Source of the DNA: Methylobacterium sp. BTF04
GTDB lineage: Bacteria; Pseudomonadota; Alphaproteobacteria; Rhizobiales; Beijerinckiaceae
Direction of reading: 5' to 3'
Length of the DNA: 59,717 bases
Assembly: GCF_010692745.1 (NCBI RefSeq)
Contig: NZ_JAAHTB010000029.1
Location: 1 to 59,717, forward strand
Below, one piece after another: positions 26,006-35,416 of the stretch. Each line of letters opens with the position of its first letter. The stretch's first letter is position 1. Position numbers and translations under genes: made by a program. The notes beneath the pieces were generated by a model, which was not told where the DNA came from, did no database searches, and saw only the letters and a program-made list of their open reading frames with translations.

Positions 26006-27010
26006 ATGTCGTCGTTGAAGCGCAAGCCGCTCGTGGTGGTCACGCGGCGCCTGCCCGAGGCCGTGGAGACGCGCATGCGCGAGCTCTTCGATATCCGCCT
26101 CAACACCGATGATGCGGCCATGTCGCCCGAGGCGTTGGTGAACGCGATCCGCGAGGCGGACGTGCTCGTGCCGACGGTGACGGACGAGATCGATTCGGGC
26201 CTCCTGGCGCAGGCCGGCCCGAACCTGCGGCTCATCGCGAATTTCGGTAACGGCGTCGATCATATCGACGTGGCCGCTGCCTTGGAGCGCGGCATCACGG
26301 TCACCAACACGCCGGGCGTGCTGACCGAGGATACCGCCGACATGACCATGGCGCTGATCCTCGCCGTCGCCCGCCGGGTGACCGAGGGCGCGCGCATCAT
26401 CCCCGACGACAACTGGGACAGCGGCTGGTCGCCGACCTGGATGCTCGGGCGCCGGATCACCGGCAAGCGGCTCGGCATCGTCGGCATGGGCCGGATCGGC
26501 CAGGCCCTCGCCCGCCGCGCCAAGGCCTTCGGCTTGTCGATCCACTATCACAACCGCCGCCGGGTTCCGGGTCAGATCGAGCGTGACCTCGACGCGACCT
26601 ACTGGGAATCCCTCGACCAGATGCTGGCCCGCGTCGACATCATCTCGGTGAATTGCCCGCATACCCCCGCCACCTATCATCTCCTCTCGGCCCGCCGGCT
26701 CAAGCTGCTCAAGCCGGAGGCGATCGTCGTGAACACGGCGCGCGGCGAGGTCATCGACGAGACGGCGCTCGCCCGCCTGATCGAGGCGGGCGACATCTCG
26801 GCGGCCGGCCTCGACGTGTTCGAGCAGGAGCCGGCTGTCAGCCCGCGCCTGATCAAGCTCGCGCGTGCGGGAAAGGTCGTGCTGCTGCCCCATATGGGTT
26901 CGGCCACTCACGAGAGCCGCATCGACATGGGCGAGAAGGTCATCATCAACATCAAGACCTTCATGGACGGCCATCGGCCGCCGGACCGCATCCTCCCGAG
27001 CATGCTCTAG
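26006..27010 (+). CDS. D-isomer-specific 2-hydroxyacid dehydrogenase
   Basis: This NAD(P)-dependent enzyme (334 residues) has the family's catalytic and Rossmann layout: FGNGVDHIDVAAA, GKRLGIVGMGRIGQALARRA (GxGxxG), NCPHTPATYH, VNTARGEVIDETAL with the active-site Arg, a Glu in FEQEP, and LLPHMGSAT with the catalytic His. Substrate is not fixed by the sequence. Glyoxylate/hydroxypyruvate reductase activity would fit a serine-cycle methylotroph, but phosphoglycerate or other hydroxyacids cannot be excluded. The start ATG 26006 follows GGGAGGGTGC. The ORF extends upstream without conservation. Confidence 0.88.
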   Translation: MSSLKRKPLVVVTRRLPEAVETRMRELFDIRLNTDDAAMSPEALVNAIREADVLVPTVTDEIDSGLLAQAGPNLRLIANFGNGVDHIDVAAALERGITVTNTPGVLTEDTADMTMALILAVARRVTEGARIIPDDNWDSGWSPTWMLGRRITGKRLGIVGMGRIGQALARRAKAFGLSIHYHNRRRVPGQIERDLDATYWESLDQMLARVDIISVNCPHTPATYHLLSARRLKLLKPEAIVVNTARGEVIDETALARLIEAGDISAAGLDVFEQEPAVSPRLIKLARAGKVVLLPHMGSATHESRIDMGEKVIINIKTFMDGHRPPDRILPSML

Positions 27011-27019
27011 ACCGACCGT

Positions 27020-27057
27020 CGCGGAGCGAGCCCACGGGCTCCCTCCGCGGGCGTTTT
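27020..27057 (+). terminator. Terminator after the hydroxyacid dehydrogenase
   Basis: An outer stem CGCGGAG (27020-27026) / CTCCGCG (27043-27049) encloses GAGCCC-AC-GGGCTC (27029-27042). TTTT follows at 27054-27057. Confidence 0.7.
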
Positions 27058-27192
27058 CATTCGGGATAGTGCGCCCGCGGACCGTGTGCCTTCACACTCG
27101 CGCGCGACGCGGAACGGCCCCCGATCCGGCACGTTGACCGGCGCTGGCATGCGCGGAGCCAGTCCCTAGTTCACGAGTAGATCGGGAGTATC

Positions 27193-28236
27193 ATGGCCGC
27201 GGACACGCCGTCGACCGAGGTGGCATCGGACAATGGAGTGGGATGTGACGAGTTTCGTCGCTTTGCGGATTTCATGCCCCTGATGATGTGGCGCGCCGAT
27301 GATGACGGTGCGCGCGTCCATCACAATGAATCCTGGCTCGCTTTCACGGGTCGCTCGGCGGAAGCCGAGATCGGCGAAGGCTGGCGGCGCGGATTGCATC
27401 CCGACGATTTCGACGTCCACGCCGCGCTCGTCTCCAATGCGATGGCCGAGCGTCGTCCGTTCACCGCCGAGTTTCGCCTGCGGCGCCACGACGGCTCCTA
27501 TCGCTGGCTCCTCGACACCGGGAAGCCGCTGGTCGATGGCGAGGTGTTCCAGGGCTATATCGGGACCTGCTTCGATATCACCGACCGGAAGCACGCGGAG
27601 GAGCATTCCGAGCAGGTTTTGGTGGAGAAGGAAGCGCTTCTCGCCGAGGTCTATCACCGGGTCCGCAACAACTTGCAGGTGATGGTCAGCCTCATCGGGC
27701 TCTACGGCCGGGCGGCGCCGCCACCGTGCCGTGGGAGCTTCGAGGCCCTCGGCCAGCGTGTGAGGGCGATCGCCCTGGTGCAGCAGCACCTGCACGAGGC
27801 GCCCCATATCGCGTCGATTGATCTGCGCGATTACTTGCACCGCCTTGCCTCGGGGCTCGGGCAGCTACGGCGGGCTGGACGCATCGGCGTCACCGTCGGC
27901 GGCGTCGGCACCAGCCTCGTCGAACCGCGCACCGCTAACGCCCTCGGCATGATCGTAGCCGAGATCGTGTCCGAATGCCTCGACACCACTGCCGAGAGCG
28001 TGGCGTGCGGCATCACGATCACCATCGACGCGGTCGCCGGTGGGCCGGTGCGCCTGTCGATCTTCTCGACCACCGGCCATGCGGCGCCCCCCGGAAAGGT
28101 CGAAGTGCCCAATCTCGGCCCGCGCCTGATCGCAGCCTATGCCGCTCAGGCCGAGATCGCGGTGCGCGGTCTCGGGACGGACGGGGATCCGCTGGAGCTT
28201 CAGCTTCCCGAAGTGCTGGTCCGGCCGCCTGAATAG
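27193..28236 (+). CDS. PAS sensor histidine kinase, HisKA_2 type
   Basis: The 347 residues hold one PAS domain (about 20-135: ADFMPLMMWRADDDG, WLAFTGRS, HPDDFDVHA, GTCFDITDRK) and a HisKA_2/HWE-like dimerisation box, EVYHRVRNNLQVMVSLIGLYG (phospho-accepting His near residue 154). The ATP-binding part is weak. The usual NELVTNALKH N-box is replaced by MIVAEIVSECLDTTAE, without the expected Asn, and G-boxes are poor (LGPRLIAAYAAQ remains). It has no transmembrane segment. The family often feeds the PhyR/NepR general stress pathway; no partner regulator is adjacent. GGGAG precedes ATG 27193. Confidence 0.82.
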   Translation: MAADTPSTEVASDNGVGCDEFRRFADFMPLMMWRADDDGARVHHNESWLAFTGRSAEAEIGEGWRRGLHPDDFDVHAALVSNAMAERRPFTAEFRLRRHDGSYRWLLDTGKPLVDGEVFQGYIGTCFDITDRKHAEEHSEQVLVEKEALLAEVYHRVRNNLQVMVSLIGLYGRAAPPPCRGSFEALGQRVRAIALVQQHLHEAPHIASIDLRDYLHRLASGLGQLRRAGRIGVTVGGVGTSLVEPRTANALGMIVAEIVSECLDTTAESVACGITITIDAVAGGPVRLSIFSTTGHAAPPGKVEVPNLGPRLIAAYAAQAEIAVRGLGTDGDPLELQLPEVLVRPPE

Positions 28237-28321
28237 GCGGTCGCCCGGCAGGCAGGGTCGTTTCCCCGTGGAAATCGCCTATATCCAGGCACCGCCCCAC
28301 CCACGAGACGATCCGCCCATC

Positions 28322-28747
28322 ATGCTTCCGCCGATTGCGACCATCATCGAGAATTTCGAGATCCTGGACGATGGCCCGGACCGCTACGAATATCTGATCG
28401 AGCTCGGGCGTGCCCTGCCGGACTTCCCTTCAGAGCTTCTGACGGAAGAGAACCGCGTCCACGGCTGCGAAAGTCAGGTCTGGGTCAAGTCCCATCTCGA
28501 CCAGTCCCACGAACCGCCGCGGCTGAACCTGCGGGGAACCAGCGACTCGGTGATCACCAAGGGGCTGATCGCCCTGGTGATGACGCTTCACGACGGGAAG
28601 ACCCCCCAGGAGATCGCCGCCGTCGACGTCTTCGCGGTGTTCAAGCAGATCGGGCTCGGCGCTCATCTCACGTCGAAGCGCGCCAACGGCGTGCGCGCCA
28701 TGGCGGACCGCATCCACAAGGATGCGGCTCGCTTCATCGCGGCCTGA
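28322..28747 (+). CDS. sufE: SufE family cysteine desulfuration protein
   Basis: SufE accepts persulfide sulfur from the cysteine desulfurase SufS for iron-sulfur cluster assembly in the cytosol. The 141-residue protein shows ENRVHGCESQVWV with the acceptor Cys at residue 49, RYEYLIELGRALPDFP, and a C-terminal RANGVRAMADRIHKDA. No other suf gene is adjacent. ATG 28322 begins the conserved region. Confidence 0.92.
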   Translation: MLPPIATIIENFEILDDGPDRYEYLIELGRALPDFPSELLTEENRVHGCESQVWVKSHLDQSHEPPRLNLRGTSDSVITKGLIALVMTLHDGKTPQEIAAVDVFAVFKQIGLGAHLTSKRANGVRAMADRIHKDAARFIAA

Positions 28748-28759
28748 GGCGCCCGTCGG

Positions 28760-29614
28760 TCAGGCGTGGTCGCGCCACAGGCGCATACGGGCACGCTCCG
28801 GCCCCACCGCCTCGCGCTCCAGCCCGTAATGCTCCGCGAGCCGCGCCAGGGCGATCCGCGCAACGACCTTGGCCGAGCGTGCCGGCCAACGCCGTTCCGC
28901 CTCGATCCGCTCCAATCCCTTCAGGAAGCCGCATAGGTCGATCAGCAGCCCGGACAGGTCGTTGCCGACCGCTCCGAGGGCCGAGCGGACGCGCTGGCGG
29001 GCGGCCAGCATGGCATCCGATCCGGCCGCCGGATCACGCGGGCCGCCGCCATCGACCTTCACCCCACTCCAATCCGCGCCCATGCGAGGCATCAGGGCCG
29101 CCTTGGTGAGATCGCGCCGGAGCCGTTCGCCGGCCTCGTAGCAGGCCGCATCGATGAGGGGCGTGCCGTCCCGGTCGCGTCGGCGGGCCATCCAGGCGAG
29201 CGGGCTTTCCGAGGCGTCCCGGATTCGACGCTCTGACGGCGCGCTCGCGTCGCTCACCAGGTCGAGATGCTGGGCGAGGTAGGGCGGCTGGGCGCCGGCC
29301 CGCTCGCGCCGCAGGCGGGCCCGTCCCGCCGGGCTGATCGTGAGCCGAGCCCGGCGCCCCACCGCTCGCTCGGCAAGATCGGCGGCGATGAGTGTCGCCC
29401 CGGCCGTCAAGGCGAACCGGCCGCATCCCACCGATATGCCGCTGCCGCCGCTGCGCACGATCAGGTCGTCTTCGGCAGTGGGGTCGGGCAGGGCATAGGC
29501 GCCATCCTCTGCGAGCGCTGCCAGCAGGCGCCCGGCTTCCCGCCCGAGGGAGGCGGCGGCCGTGTCGGGCCTGCGCGCCATACGCTTTGCGGGGGCGCGC
29601 GGAAGAATGTTCAT
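28760..29614 (-). CDS. DUF6456 domain protein
   Basis: The product of about 284 residues has no signal peptide. Its C-terminal half (GADWSGVKVDGGGPRDP, then VGNDLSGLLIDLCGFLKGLERIE) matches the DUF6456 pattern found in alphaproteobacteria, and ends with a winged-helix-like EAERRWPARSAKVVARIALARL. The N-terminal part reads like a MarR-type helix set (LLAALAEDGAYALPDP). A DNA-binding role is suggested by the composition only. The start is uncertain (29626, 29614 and 29581 are possible). Confidence 0.75.
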   Translation of the reverse strand: MNILPRAPAKRMARRPDTAAASLGREAGRLLAALAEDGAYALPDPTAEDDLIVRSGGSGISVGCGRFALTAGATLIAADLAERAVGRRARLTISPAGRARLRRERAGAQPPYLAQHLDLVSDASAPSERRIRDASESPLAWMARRRDRDGTPLIDAACYEAGERLRRDLTKAALMPRMGADWSGVKVDGGGPRDPAAGSDAMLAARQRVRSALGAVGNDLSGLLIDLCGFLKGLERIEAERRWPARSAKVVARIALARLAEHYGLEREAVGPERARMRLWRDHA

Positions 29615-29844
29615 GATATGTTCCATTACGCACAGGTACATCACCGGCGCTGTTCGACCCATGGTAAAGGAAAAATATCCTAGATCAAGCCTTGACGACC
29701 CAAATGGGCCGAGCCCGTCAGCTCGGTTCGTGGAACCAGTTTTCCGCCCTCGGAAACAATTACAGGGTCTGGCCGATCAGGATGTTTCGACGTTATCGGA
29801 TCCACCCGACCCGATAACGTCGCACCATCACGCCACGCAGGAGT

Positions 29845-30279
29845 TCAGGCGGCTTCGTCGTAGTTACCGTTGCGCGTCTGACCGAGACCGATCGCCTTGG
29901 CGAGGTCGGAGCGGGCCTTGGCGTAGTTCGGAGCGACCATCGGATAGTCGGGCGGCAGGCCCCACTTGGCGCGATACTGCTCGGGGCTCATGTCGTACTT
30001 GGCGCGCAGGTGGCGCTTCAGCGACTTGAAGGTCCGGCCATCTTCGAGACAGACGATGTGATCGGCGGTCACCGACTTCTTGATCGAGATTGCCGGCTGC
30101 GGCGGCGCGGCGGACACCTTCGCCTCGACCTGCCCGGTTCCGATCTGCGTAATCGCGCTGTGAATGCGGGAGATCAACTGAGCCAGCTCGGTCGGTGGGA
30201 CCGGATTATTGCTGACATAGGCCGAGACGATGTCCACCGTCAGCTCTACGTAATCCGTCGAGTTTTCCATGTCGCTCAT
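29845..30279 (-). CDS. mucR: MucR/Ros family transcriptional regulator
   Basis: This 144-residue regulator of exopolysaccharide, motility and cell-cycle-linked genes has N-terminal helices for oligomerisation (YVELTVDIVSAYVSNN) and the Ros-type finger: DHIVCLEDGRTFKSLKRHLR, then YDMSPEQYRAKWGLPPDYPMV. The finger is degenerate. The second Cys is Asp (CLED) and the distal His is missing (HLRAKY), as in some zinc-less homologues. The C-terminus APNYAKARSDLAKAIGLGQ is typical. ATG 30279 (MSDMENSTDY) has AAGGA about 10 nt upstream. Confidence 0.9.
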   Translation of the reverse strand: MSDMENSTDYVELTVDIVSAYVSNNPVPPTELAQLISRIHSAITQIGTGQVEAKVSAAPPQPAISIKKSVTADHIVCLEDGRTFKSLKRHLRAKYDMSPEQYRAKWGLPPDYPMVAPNYAKARSDLAKAIGLGQTRNGNYDEAA

Positions 30280-30766
30280 AATCGGAACTGTTCCTTCAAT
30301 GCGAAGCGGGGAGACGGGTTTCCAAACTCCCCAACCGTTTTCGCATCCTGATTGTTTCACCGCATGGGCAGCAACGTTGCGTCATCCGCGCGCCCTCTAC
30401 GATGGTCGAAACCTTAGCACATTGCGTTGGCTGTTCAAGATATTCACGACGACGAGACAAGACAAGATGCGGATCGATCGGTCCCCACCAACAACTTACC
30501 TGAAGGATAATTCGGTTCCGACCGTTCTACCGGCCCTGTCGAGGTGCCTGTTCTGGATTGTGAATCTCTTATGGTGTGCCATCTCTGGATAGCTTGGCGC
30601 CGTAATCCCCTCGGGGCCGCGCGAAGGGCCGTCATGCCCCAATGCCACGGGATCGTGATCTTGCTTGCCGGCCCTGCACGCGGCACATGTCCACGGGCAA
30701 GCGGGGATGCCGTCGGACCTGTAGGTCCGATCGGCGCCCCGGTCTTTCAATCCGAGGATTTGCGCG
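30280..30766. other. Divergent intergenic region between mucR and ptrB
   Basis: About 490 bp with no credible gene. It carries promoters for both flanking genes, presumably including mucR autoregulation. One clear dyad, TCGGACCT-GT-AGGTCCGA (30713-30730), lies just upstream of ptrB and may be an operator. No RNA gene or riboswitch was recognised. Confidence 0.4.
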
Positions 30767-32926
30767 ATGGCGTCCGATCGCATTCCCATCACAGTTTCGT
30801 CAGACGCGCCCTCGGCGGAGGTCCGGCCGCACAGCTTTGCGGTCCATGGCCGGGCGGTGACCGACGATTATGCGTGGCTGAAGGCCGAGAACTGGCGCGA
30901 GGTGCTCAAGGACCCCGCGGCCTTGCCCGCCGACATCCGGGCGCATCTGGAGGCGGAGAACGCGTATGCGGACGCAGCCCTCGGGCAGGTCGAACCGCTC
31001 CGCAAGACGCTGGTGGCCGAAATGCGCGGGCGCATCCGCGAGGATGACAGCGGCGTGCCCGAGCCCGACGGGCCGTACGCCTACTACATCCGCCATCGCG
31101 ACGGCGGCCAGCACCCGTTGATCTGCCGGCGCCCGCGTACCGTGGTGGTGCTTCCGGGGCAGGGGGCCGAGACCGCGGCCGATGGCGGACCCGAGCAGGG
31201 CGAGGTCATCCTTCTCGACGGCGACCGGGAAGGCGCCGACCGCGCCTTCTTCGAGATCGCCGCGGCGGTCCATTCCGACGATCACCGCCTTCTCGCCTGG
31301 AGCGCGGACACCAAGGGCTCGGAACTCCACACCATCCGGGTGCGCGACGTCGAGACCGGCGCGGACGCATCCGACCGGATCGAGGCCACCACCGGCGAAG
31401 TGGTGTGGACCGCCGACTCGCAGGCCTTCTTCTATGTGGCGGTCGACGACAATCACCGTCCGGCCCGGGTTCTGCGCCACAGGCTCGGGACCGCGCAGGC
31501 CGACGACGTCCTGCTCTATGAGGAGCGCGACGCAGGCTTCTTCGTCCATATCGAGGAGACCCAGTCGGGCGACTATCTCGCGATCACGGCGAGCGACCAC
31601 GAGAGTTCGGAGGTACATCTCCTCGACCGCACGGCGCCGGACGCCACGTTGCAGGTTGTGCAGCCACGGCAGCCGTTGCTGATCTACTCGGTGGAGAACT
31701 GGGCGAGCCACCTCTTCATCCTCACCAACGCCGACGGCGCCGAGGACTTCAAGATCGTCACCACCAAGGTCGACGCCCCCGGCCGCGAGAACTGGAGCGA
31801 CGTCATCCCGCATCGGGCCGGGGTGATGATCCGCCACCAGCACGTCATCGCCGACCACCTCGTGCGGCTCGAAATCGAGAATGCGCGCCCGCGCATCATC
31901 GTGCGCGACACCAAGGGCAGCGAGCACACGGTGGCCTTCGCCGAGGAGGCCTATTCCCTGGGGCTCCAGCCGGGTCACGAATTCGAGACCGCGGTGATCC
32001 GCTTCACTTACTCGTCTATGACGACGCCAGCCGAGACCTACGATTACGATTGCGTCACCCGCGCCCGGCAATTGCGCAAGCGCCAGATGGTGCCGAGCGG
32101 CCACAAGCCGGAGGATTACGTCACCCGCCGTCTGTTCGCTACGGCCTCCGATGGCGAGACCGTGCCGATCTCGTTGCTGCATCGGCGCGACCTGCCTCTC
32201 GACGGCACGGCCCCGCTGCTCCTCTACGGCTACGGCTCCTACGGCACGCTGATGCCGGCCGCCTTCCGCACCAACCTCCTGTCGCTGGTGGATCGCGGCC
32301 TCGTCTACGCCATCGCCCATGTGCGCGGCGGGACCGAGAAGGGCTGGCGCTGGTACCTCGACGGCAAGCGCGAGAAGAAGCCCAACACCTTCTCGGATTT
32401 CGTCGCCTGTGCCCACGCGCTGATCGACGCGAAATACACCGCATCCGGCCGGATCGTGGCGCATGGCGGCTCGGCCGGCGGCATGCTGATGGGCGCCGTC
32501 GCCAACCTCGCCCCGGACGTGTTCGCCGGGATCGTGGCCGACGTGCCGTTCGTCGACGTGCTCAATACGATGCTCGACGGCGACCTGCCGCTCACGCCGC
32601 CCGAATGGCCCGAATGGGGCAATCCCGGCGAGAGTTTGGCGGATTTCGAGACCATCCTGTCGTACTCGCCCTACGACAACGTCTCGGCGAAGGCCTATCC
32701 GGCGATCCTGGCGCTCGGCGGCCTCACCGATCCGCGGGTGACCTATTGGGAGCCGGCCAAATGGGTCGCGCGCCTGCGCGCCACCATGACCGGTGCCGGC
32801 CCGATCCTCCTGCGGATCAACATGGAGGCGGGCCATGGCGGCGCCGCAGGGCGTTTCGACCGCCTCGAGGAGGTCGGCCTGATCCAGGCCTTCGCACTCC
32901 TGGCGGTGGGCAAGGCCGAAAACTGA
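30767..32926 (+). CDS. ptrB: S9A family oligopeptidase (protease II-like)
   Basis: The serine peptidase of 719 residues has an N-terminal beta-propeller and a C-terminal alpha/beta-hydrolase domain. HGRAVTDDYAWLK opens the propeller, and YGYGSYG and HVRGGTEKGWRWYLDGK mark the hydrolase. The nucleophile Ser is in AHGGSAGGMLMG (about residue 566), with Asp in LGGLTDPRV and His in EAGHGG. It would cleave small peptides after basic residues in the cytosol if it behaves as oligopeptidase B. The start ATG 30767 follows GAGGATTTGCGCG. It stands alone, upstream of the dcw genes. Confidence 0.92.
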   Translation: MASDRIPITVSSDAPSAEVRPHSFAVHGRAVTDDYAWLKAENWREVLKDPAALPADIRAHLEAENAYADAALGQVEPLRKTLVAEMRGRIREDDSGVPEPDGPYAYYIRHRDGGQHPLICRRPRTVVVLPGQGAETAADGGPEQGEVILLDGDREGADRAFFEIAAAVHSDDHRLLAWSADTKGSELHTIRVRDVETGADASDRIEATTGEVVWTADSQAFFYVAVDDNHRPARVLRHRLGTAQADDVLLYEERDAGFFVHIEETQSGDYLAITASDHESSEVHLLDRTAPDATLQVVQPRQPLLIYSVENWASHLFILTNADGAEDFKIVTTKVDAPGRENWSDVIPHRAGVMIRHQHVIADHLVRLEIENARPRIIVRDTKGSEHTVAFAEEAYSLGLQPGHEFETAVIRFTYSSMTTPAETYDYDCVTRARQLRKRQMVPSGHKPEDYVTRRLFATASDGETVPISLLHRRDLPLDGTAPLLLYGYGSYGTLMPAAFRTNLLSLVDRGLVYAIAHVRGGTEKGWRWYLDGKREKKPNTFSDFVACAHALIDAKYTASGRIVAHGGSAGGMLMGAVANLAPDVFAGIVADVPFVDVLNTMLDGDLPLTPPEWPEWGNPGESLADFETILSYSPYDNVSAKAYPAILALGGLTDPRVTYWEPAKWVARLRATMTGAGPILLRINMEAGHGGAAGRFDRLEEVGLIQAFALLAVGKAEN

Positions 32927-33091
32927 GGCGGCGCCGGCCGGCGATGGACCCCGTCGCCGGCCGATCCGAGCGAACTCCGCAAGGATTGGTTTACCATTCC
33001 GGCACAGGATCGCGCCCGTGCCGGCTCGACGCTGCCGGCGGCTGTCGGCTGCTCCCGCGAGCGCCGTGAGGCTCGAGGGGAAACGCAATTC

Positions 33092-34258
33092 ATGATGTCC
33101 CGCGCCGAACGCACGCCTCTCACCGACTGGTGGTGGACCGTCGATCGCGGCCTGCTCGCGGGCCTCGGCGCCTTGATGGTGGCCGGTCTGGTCTTCCTCA
33201 TGGGCGGCGGACCGCCGGTGGCCGAGCGCATCGGCCTGCCGACCTTCTACTTCCTCAACCGGCAGGCGCTGTATCTCGCTCCGACCCTTGTCATCATCGT
33301 CGCGGTCTCGTTCCTGTCCCTGCGCCATATCCGGCGCGTAGCGCTCGGAACCTGGCTCCTCGGCGTCACCCTGTGCATCCTGGCCGGCAAGTTCGGCCCC
33401 GAGATCAAGGGCGCGCATCGCTGGATCCAATTCGGCTCCTTCGGCTTGCAGCCGTCCGAATTCGTGAAGCCCGCCTTCGTGGTGGTGGCCGCCTGGGCCT
33501 TCTCTGAGGGCGCGCAGCGTCGCGACATGCCCGGCGGATTCATGGCGATCCTGCTCCTGCCCATCACTATCGTGCCGCTGATCCTCCAGCCGGATTTCGG
33601 CCAGACCATGCTGATCACCATCGTCTGGTGCTCGCTGTTCTTCGTCGCCGGGCTGCATTGGTTCTGGGTGGCCGGCCTCGGCGCCGGCGGGCTTCTCGGA
33701 GTCGCGGTCGCCTACCAGTTCCTGCACCACGTGCGCGAGCGTATCACCCGCTTCCTCGACAAGGATTCCGGCGACAGCTTCCAGGAGTTCTGGGCGCGCG
33801 AATCGTTCAATTCCGGCGGCTGGCTCGGTACCGGCCCGGGGGAGGGCGTCGCCAAGCGCCACCTGCCCGACGCGCATACCGACTTCATCTTCTCGGTCAC
33901 GGGTGAGGAGTTCGGCGTCGTCGTCTGCCTCGGCCTCGTATGCCTGTTCGCCTACATCGTCATGCGCGGCCTGAAACTGGCGCGCCGCACCGACGACACG
34001 TTCTCGCGGCTCGCGATCACCGGGCTCACGACCCTGTTCGGCCTGCAGGCCTGCATCAACATGGCGGTGAACGTCCGCCTGATGCCGGCCAAGGGCATGA
34101 CGCTGCCCTTCGTCTCCTACGGCGGCTCGTCGCTGATCTCGCTGGCGCTCGGCATGGGATTCCTCGTCGCCTTGACCCGCAAGCGCCCACGCACCACCAC
34201 CCTGAGCCAGAAGCCGCCGGGCACAGCGCCCGCGACCGTCGCCGGAGTGATGCGTTGA
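33092..34258 (+). CDS. ftsW: Cell-division lipid-linked peptidoglycan glycosyltransferase FtsW
   Basis: This inner-membrane SEDS protein polymerises septal peptidoglycan with FtsI. The 388 residues contain about ten hydrophobic helices. KGAHRWIQFGSFGLQPSEFVK-type sequence, PDFGQTMLITIVW, and the C-terminal LPFVSYGGSSLISLA are SEDS hallmarks; the large loop has WLGTGPGEGVAKRHLPDAHTDFIFSV. It opens the dcw run here, and murG overlaps its stop. Confidence 0.96.
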   Translation: MMSRAERTPLTDWWWTVDRGLLAGLGALMVAGLVFLMGGGPPVAERIGLPTFYFLNRQALYLAPTLVIIVAVSFLSLRHIRRVALGTWLLGVTLCILAGKFGPEIKGAHRWIQFGSFGLQPSEFVKPAFVVVAAWAFSEGAQRRDMPGGFMAILLLPITIVPLILQPDFGQTMLITIVWCSLFFVAGLHWFWVAGLGAGGLLGVAVAYQFLHHVRERITRFLDKDSGDSFQEFWARESFNSGGWLGTGPGEGVAKRHLPDAHTDFIFSVTGEEFGVVVCLGLVCLFAYIVMRGLKLARRTDDTFSRLAITGLTTLFGLQACINMAVNVRLMPAKGMTLPFVSYGGSSLISLALGMGFLVALTRKRPRTTTLSQKPPGTAPATVAGVMR

Positions 34259-35364
34259 CCGTTGCCACCGCCACCGTTCTGCTGTGCGCCGGAGGCACCG
34301 GCGGGCATCTGTTTCCCGCCGAAAGCCTCGCTTACGCCCTGCGGGCGCGCGGGATTCGCGTGGCCCTGGCCACCGATGCCCGCGTCGATTCCATCGCCGC
34401 CGGTTTCCCGGCCTCCGAGATCGTCACCATCGCGTCGGCCACGCCGTCGGGCCGCTCGCCGATCAAGCGCGGTCTGGCGCTTCTCACGCTCGGACGTGGA
34501 TTCGGCGTTGCCGCCAAGGAGATCCGCCGCATGAATCCGGCGGCGATCGTCGGTTTCGGCGGCTATCCCACCGTGCCGCCGATGCTCGCCGGGCAGATCC
34601 TGCGCATCCCCACCATCCTGCACGAGCAGAACGCGGTGATGGGTCGGGCCAATGCCTTCCTGGCGCGCGGGGCGCGTGCCATCGCCACCGGCTTCAAGAA
34701 CGTGCGCGGCGTGCCCTTGAAGGCCACCGCCCCCCGCACCCATACCGGCAACCCGTTGCGCCCGGCGGTGATCGAGGCGGCGAAGGTCGCTTATCCGGCG
34801 ATCGGCACCGGAGAGCCTCTCCATCTTCTCGTCTTCGGCGGCAGCCAAGGCGCGCGCGTCATGGGCGACGTCGTCCCCAAGGCCATCGGCGCGCTGCCGG
34901 CTGACCTGCGTGCGCGGCTTCACCTTGTTCAGCAGGTGCGCTCCGAGGATCTGACTGCGGTGCAGAATCTCTATCTCGGCATGGGACTCGGTGGCCTCGA
35001 GGCCGCGCCGTTCTTCAAGGACCTGCCGGCGCGCATGGCCGCCGCTCATCTGGTCATCGGTCGCTCGGGCGCCTCCACCGTCTCGGAACTCGCCGCCATC
35101 GGCCGGCCGTCGATCCTCGTGCCGCTTCCCGGAGCCCTCGATCAGGACCAGGCCGCCAATGCCGCCACGCTCGGTGCCATCGGTGCGGCCTTGCCGATCG
35201 CCCAGAGCGCGTTCACGCCGGACCGCCTCACGGCGGAACTCGTGGACCTCTTCTCCAATCCCGAAAAATTGACCGCGGCAGCGGCAAGCGCCAAAAGCGC
35301 CGGCATCCACGACGCCGCCGAACGCCTCGCCGACATCGTCGTCGCCACGGCCGCCCGCACCTGA
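34255..35364 (+). CDS. murG: UDP-GlcNAc transferase MurG
   Basis: It adds GlcNAc to lipid I to form lipid II at the inner membrane. [51 protein letters not shown] and [23 protein letters not shown] are all MurG signatures. No ATG or GTG precedes the conserved N-terminus in frame. The start is inferred to be TTG at 34255, overlapping the ftsW stop as TTGA, so translation is probably coupled and modest. The length of 369 residues is normal. Confidence 0.96.
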   Translation: MTVATATVLLCAGGTGGHLFPAESLAYALRARGIRVALATDARVDSIAAGFPASEIVTIASATPSGRSPIKRGLALLTLGRGFGVAAKEIRRMNPAAIVGFGGYPTVPPMLAGQILRIPTILHEQNAVMGRANAFLARGARAIATGFKNVRGVPLKATAPRTHTGNPLRPAVIEAAKVAYPAIGTGEPLHLLVFGGSQGARVMGDVVPKAIGALPADLRARLHLVQQVRSEDLTAVQNLYLGMGLGGLEAAPFFKDLPARMAAAHLVIGRSGASTVSELAAIGRPSILVPLPGALDQDQAANAATLGAIGAALPIAQSAFTPDRLTAELVDLFSNPEKLTAAAASAKSAGIHDAAERLADIVVATAART

Positions 35365-35416
35365 TTCTCCAACTCAGCCCGCGACTGCGCGCTCCCGACC
35401 TGGACTGGTTCATCCC

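Noticed and set aside
30800..33877. A 1,025-residue open frame on the minus strand
   Set aside because: It lies opposite ptrB and ftsW, which are clear families. Its sequence is Arg/Gly/His-rich like a GC shadow frame.
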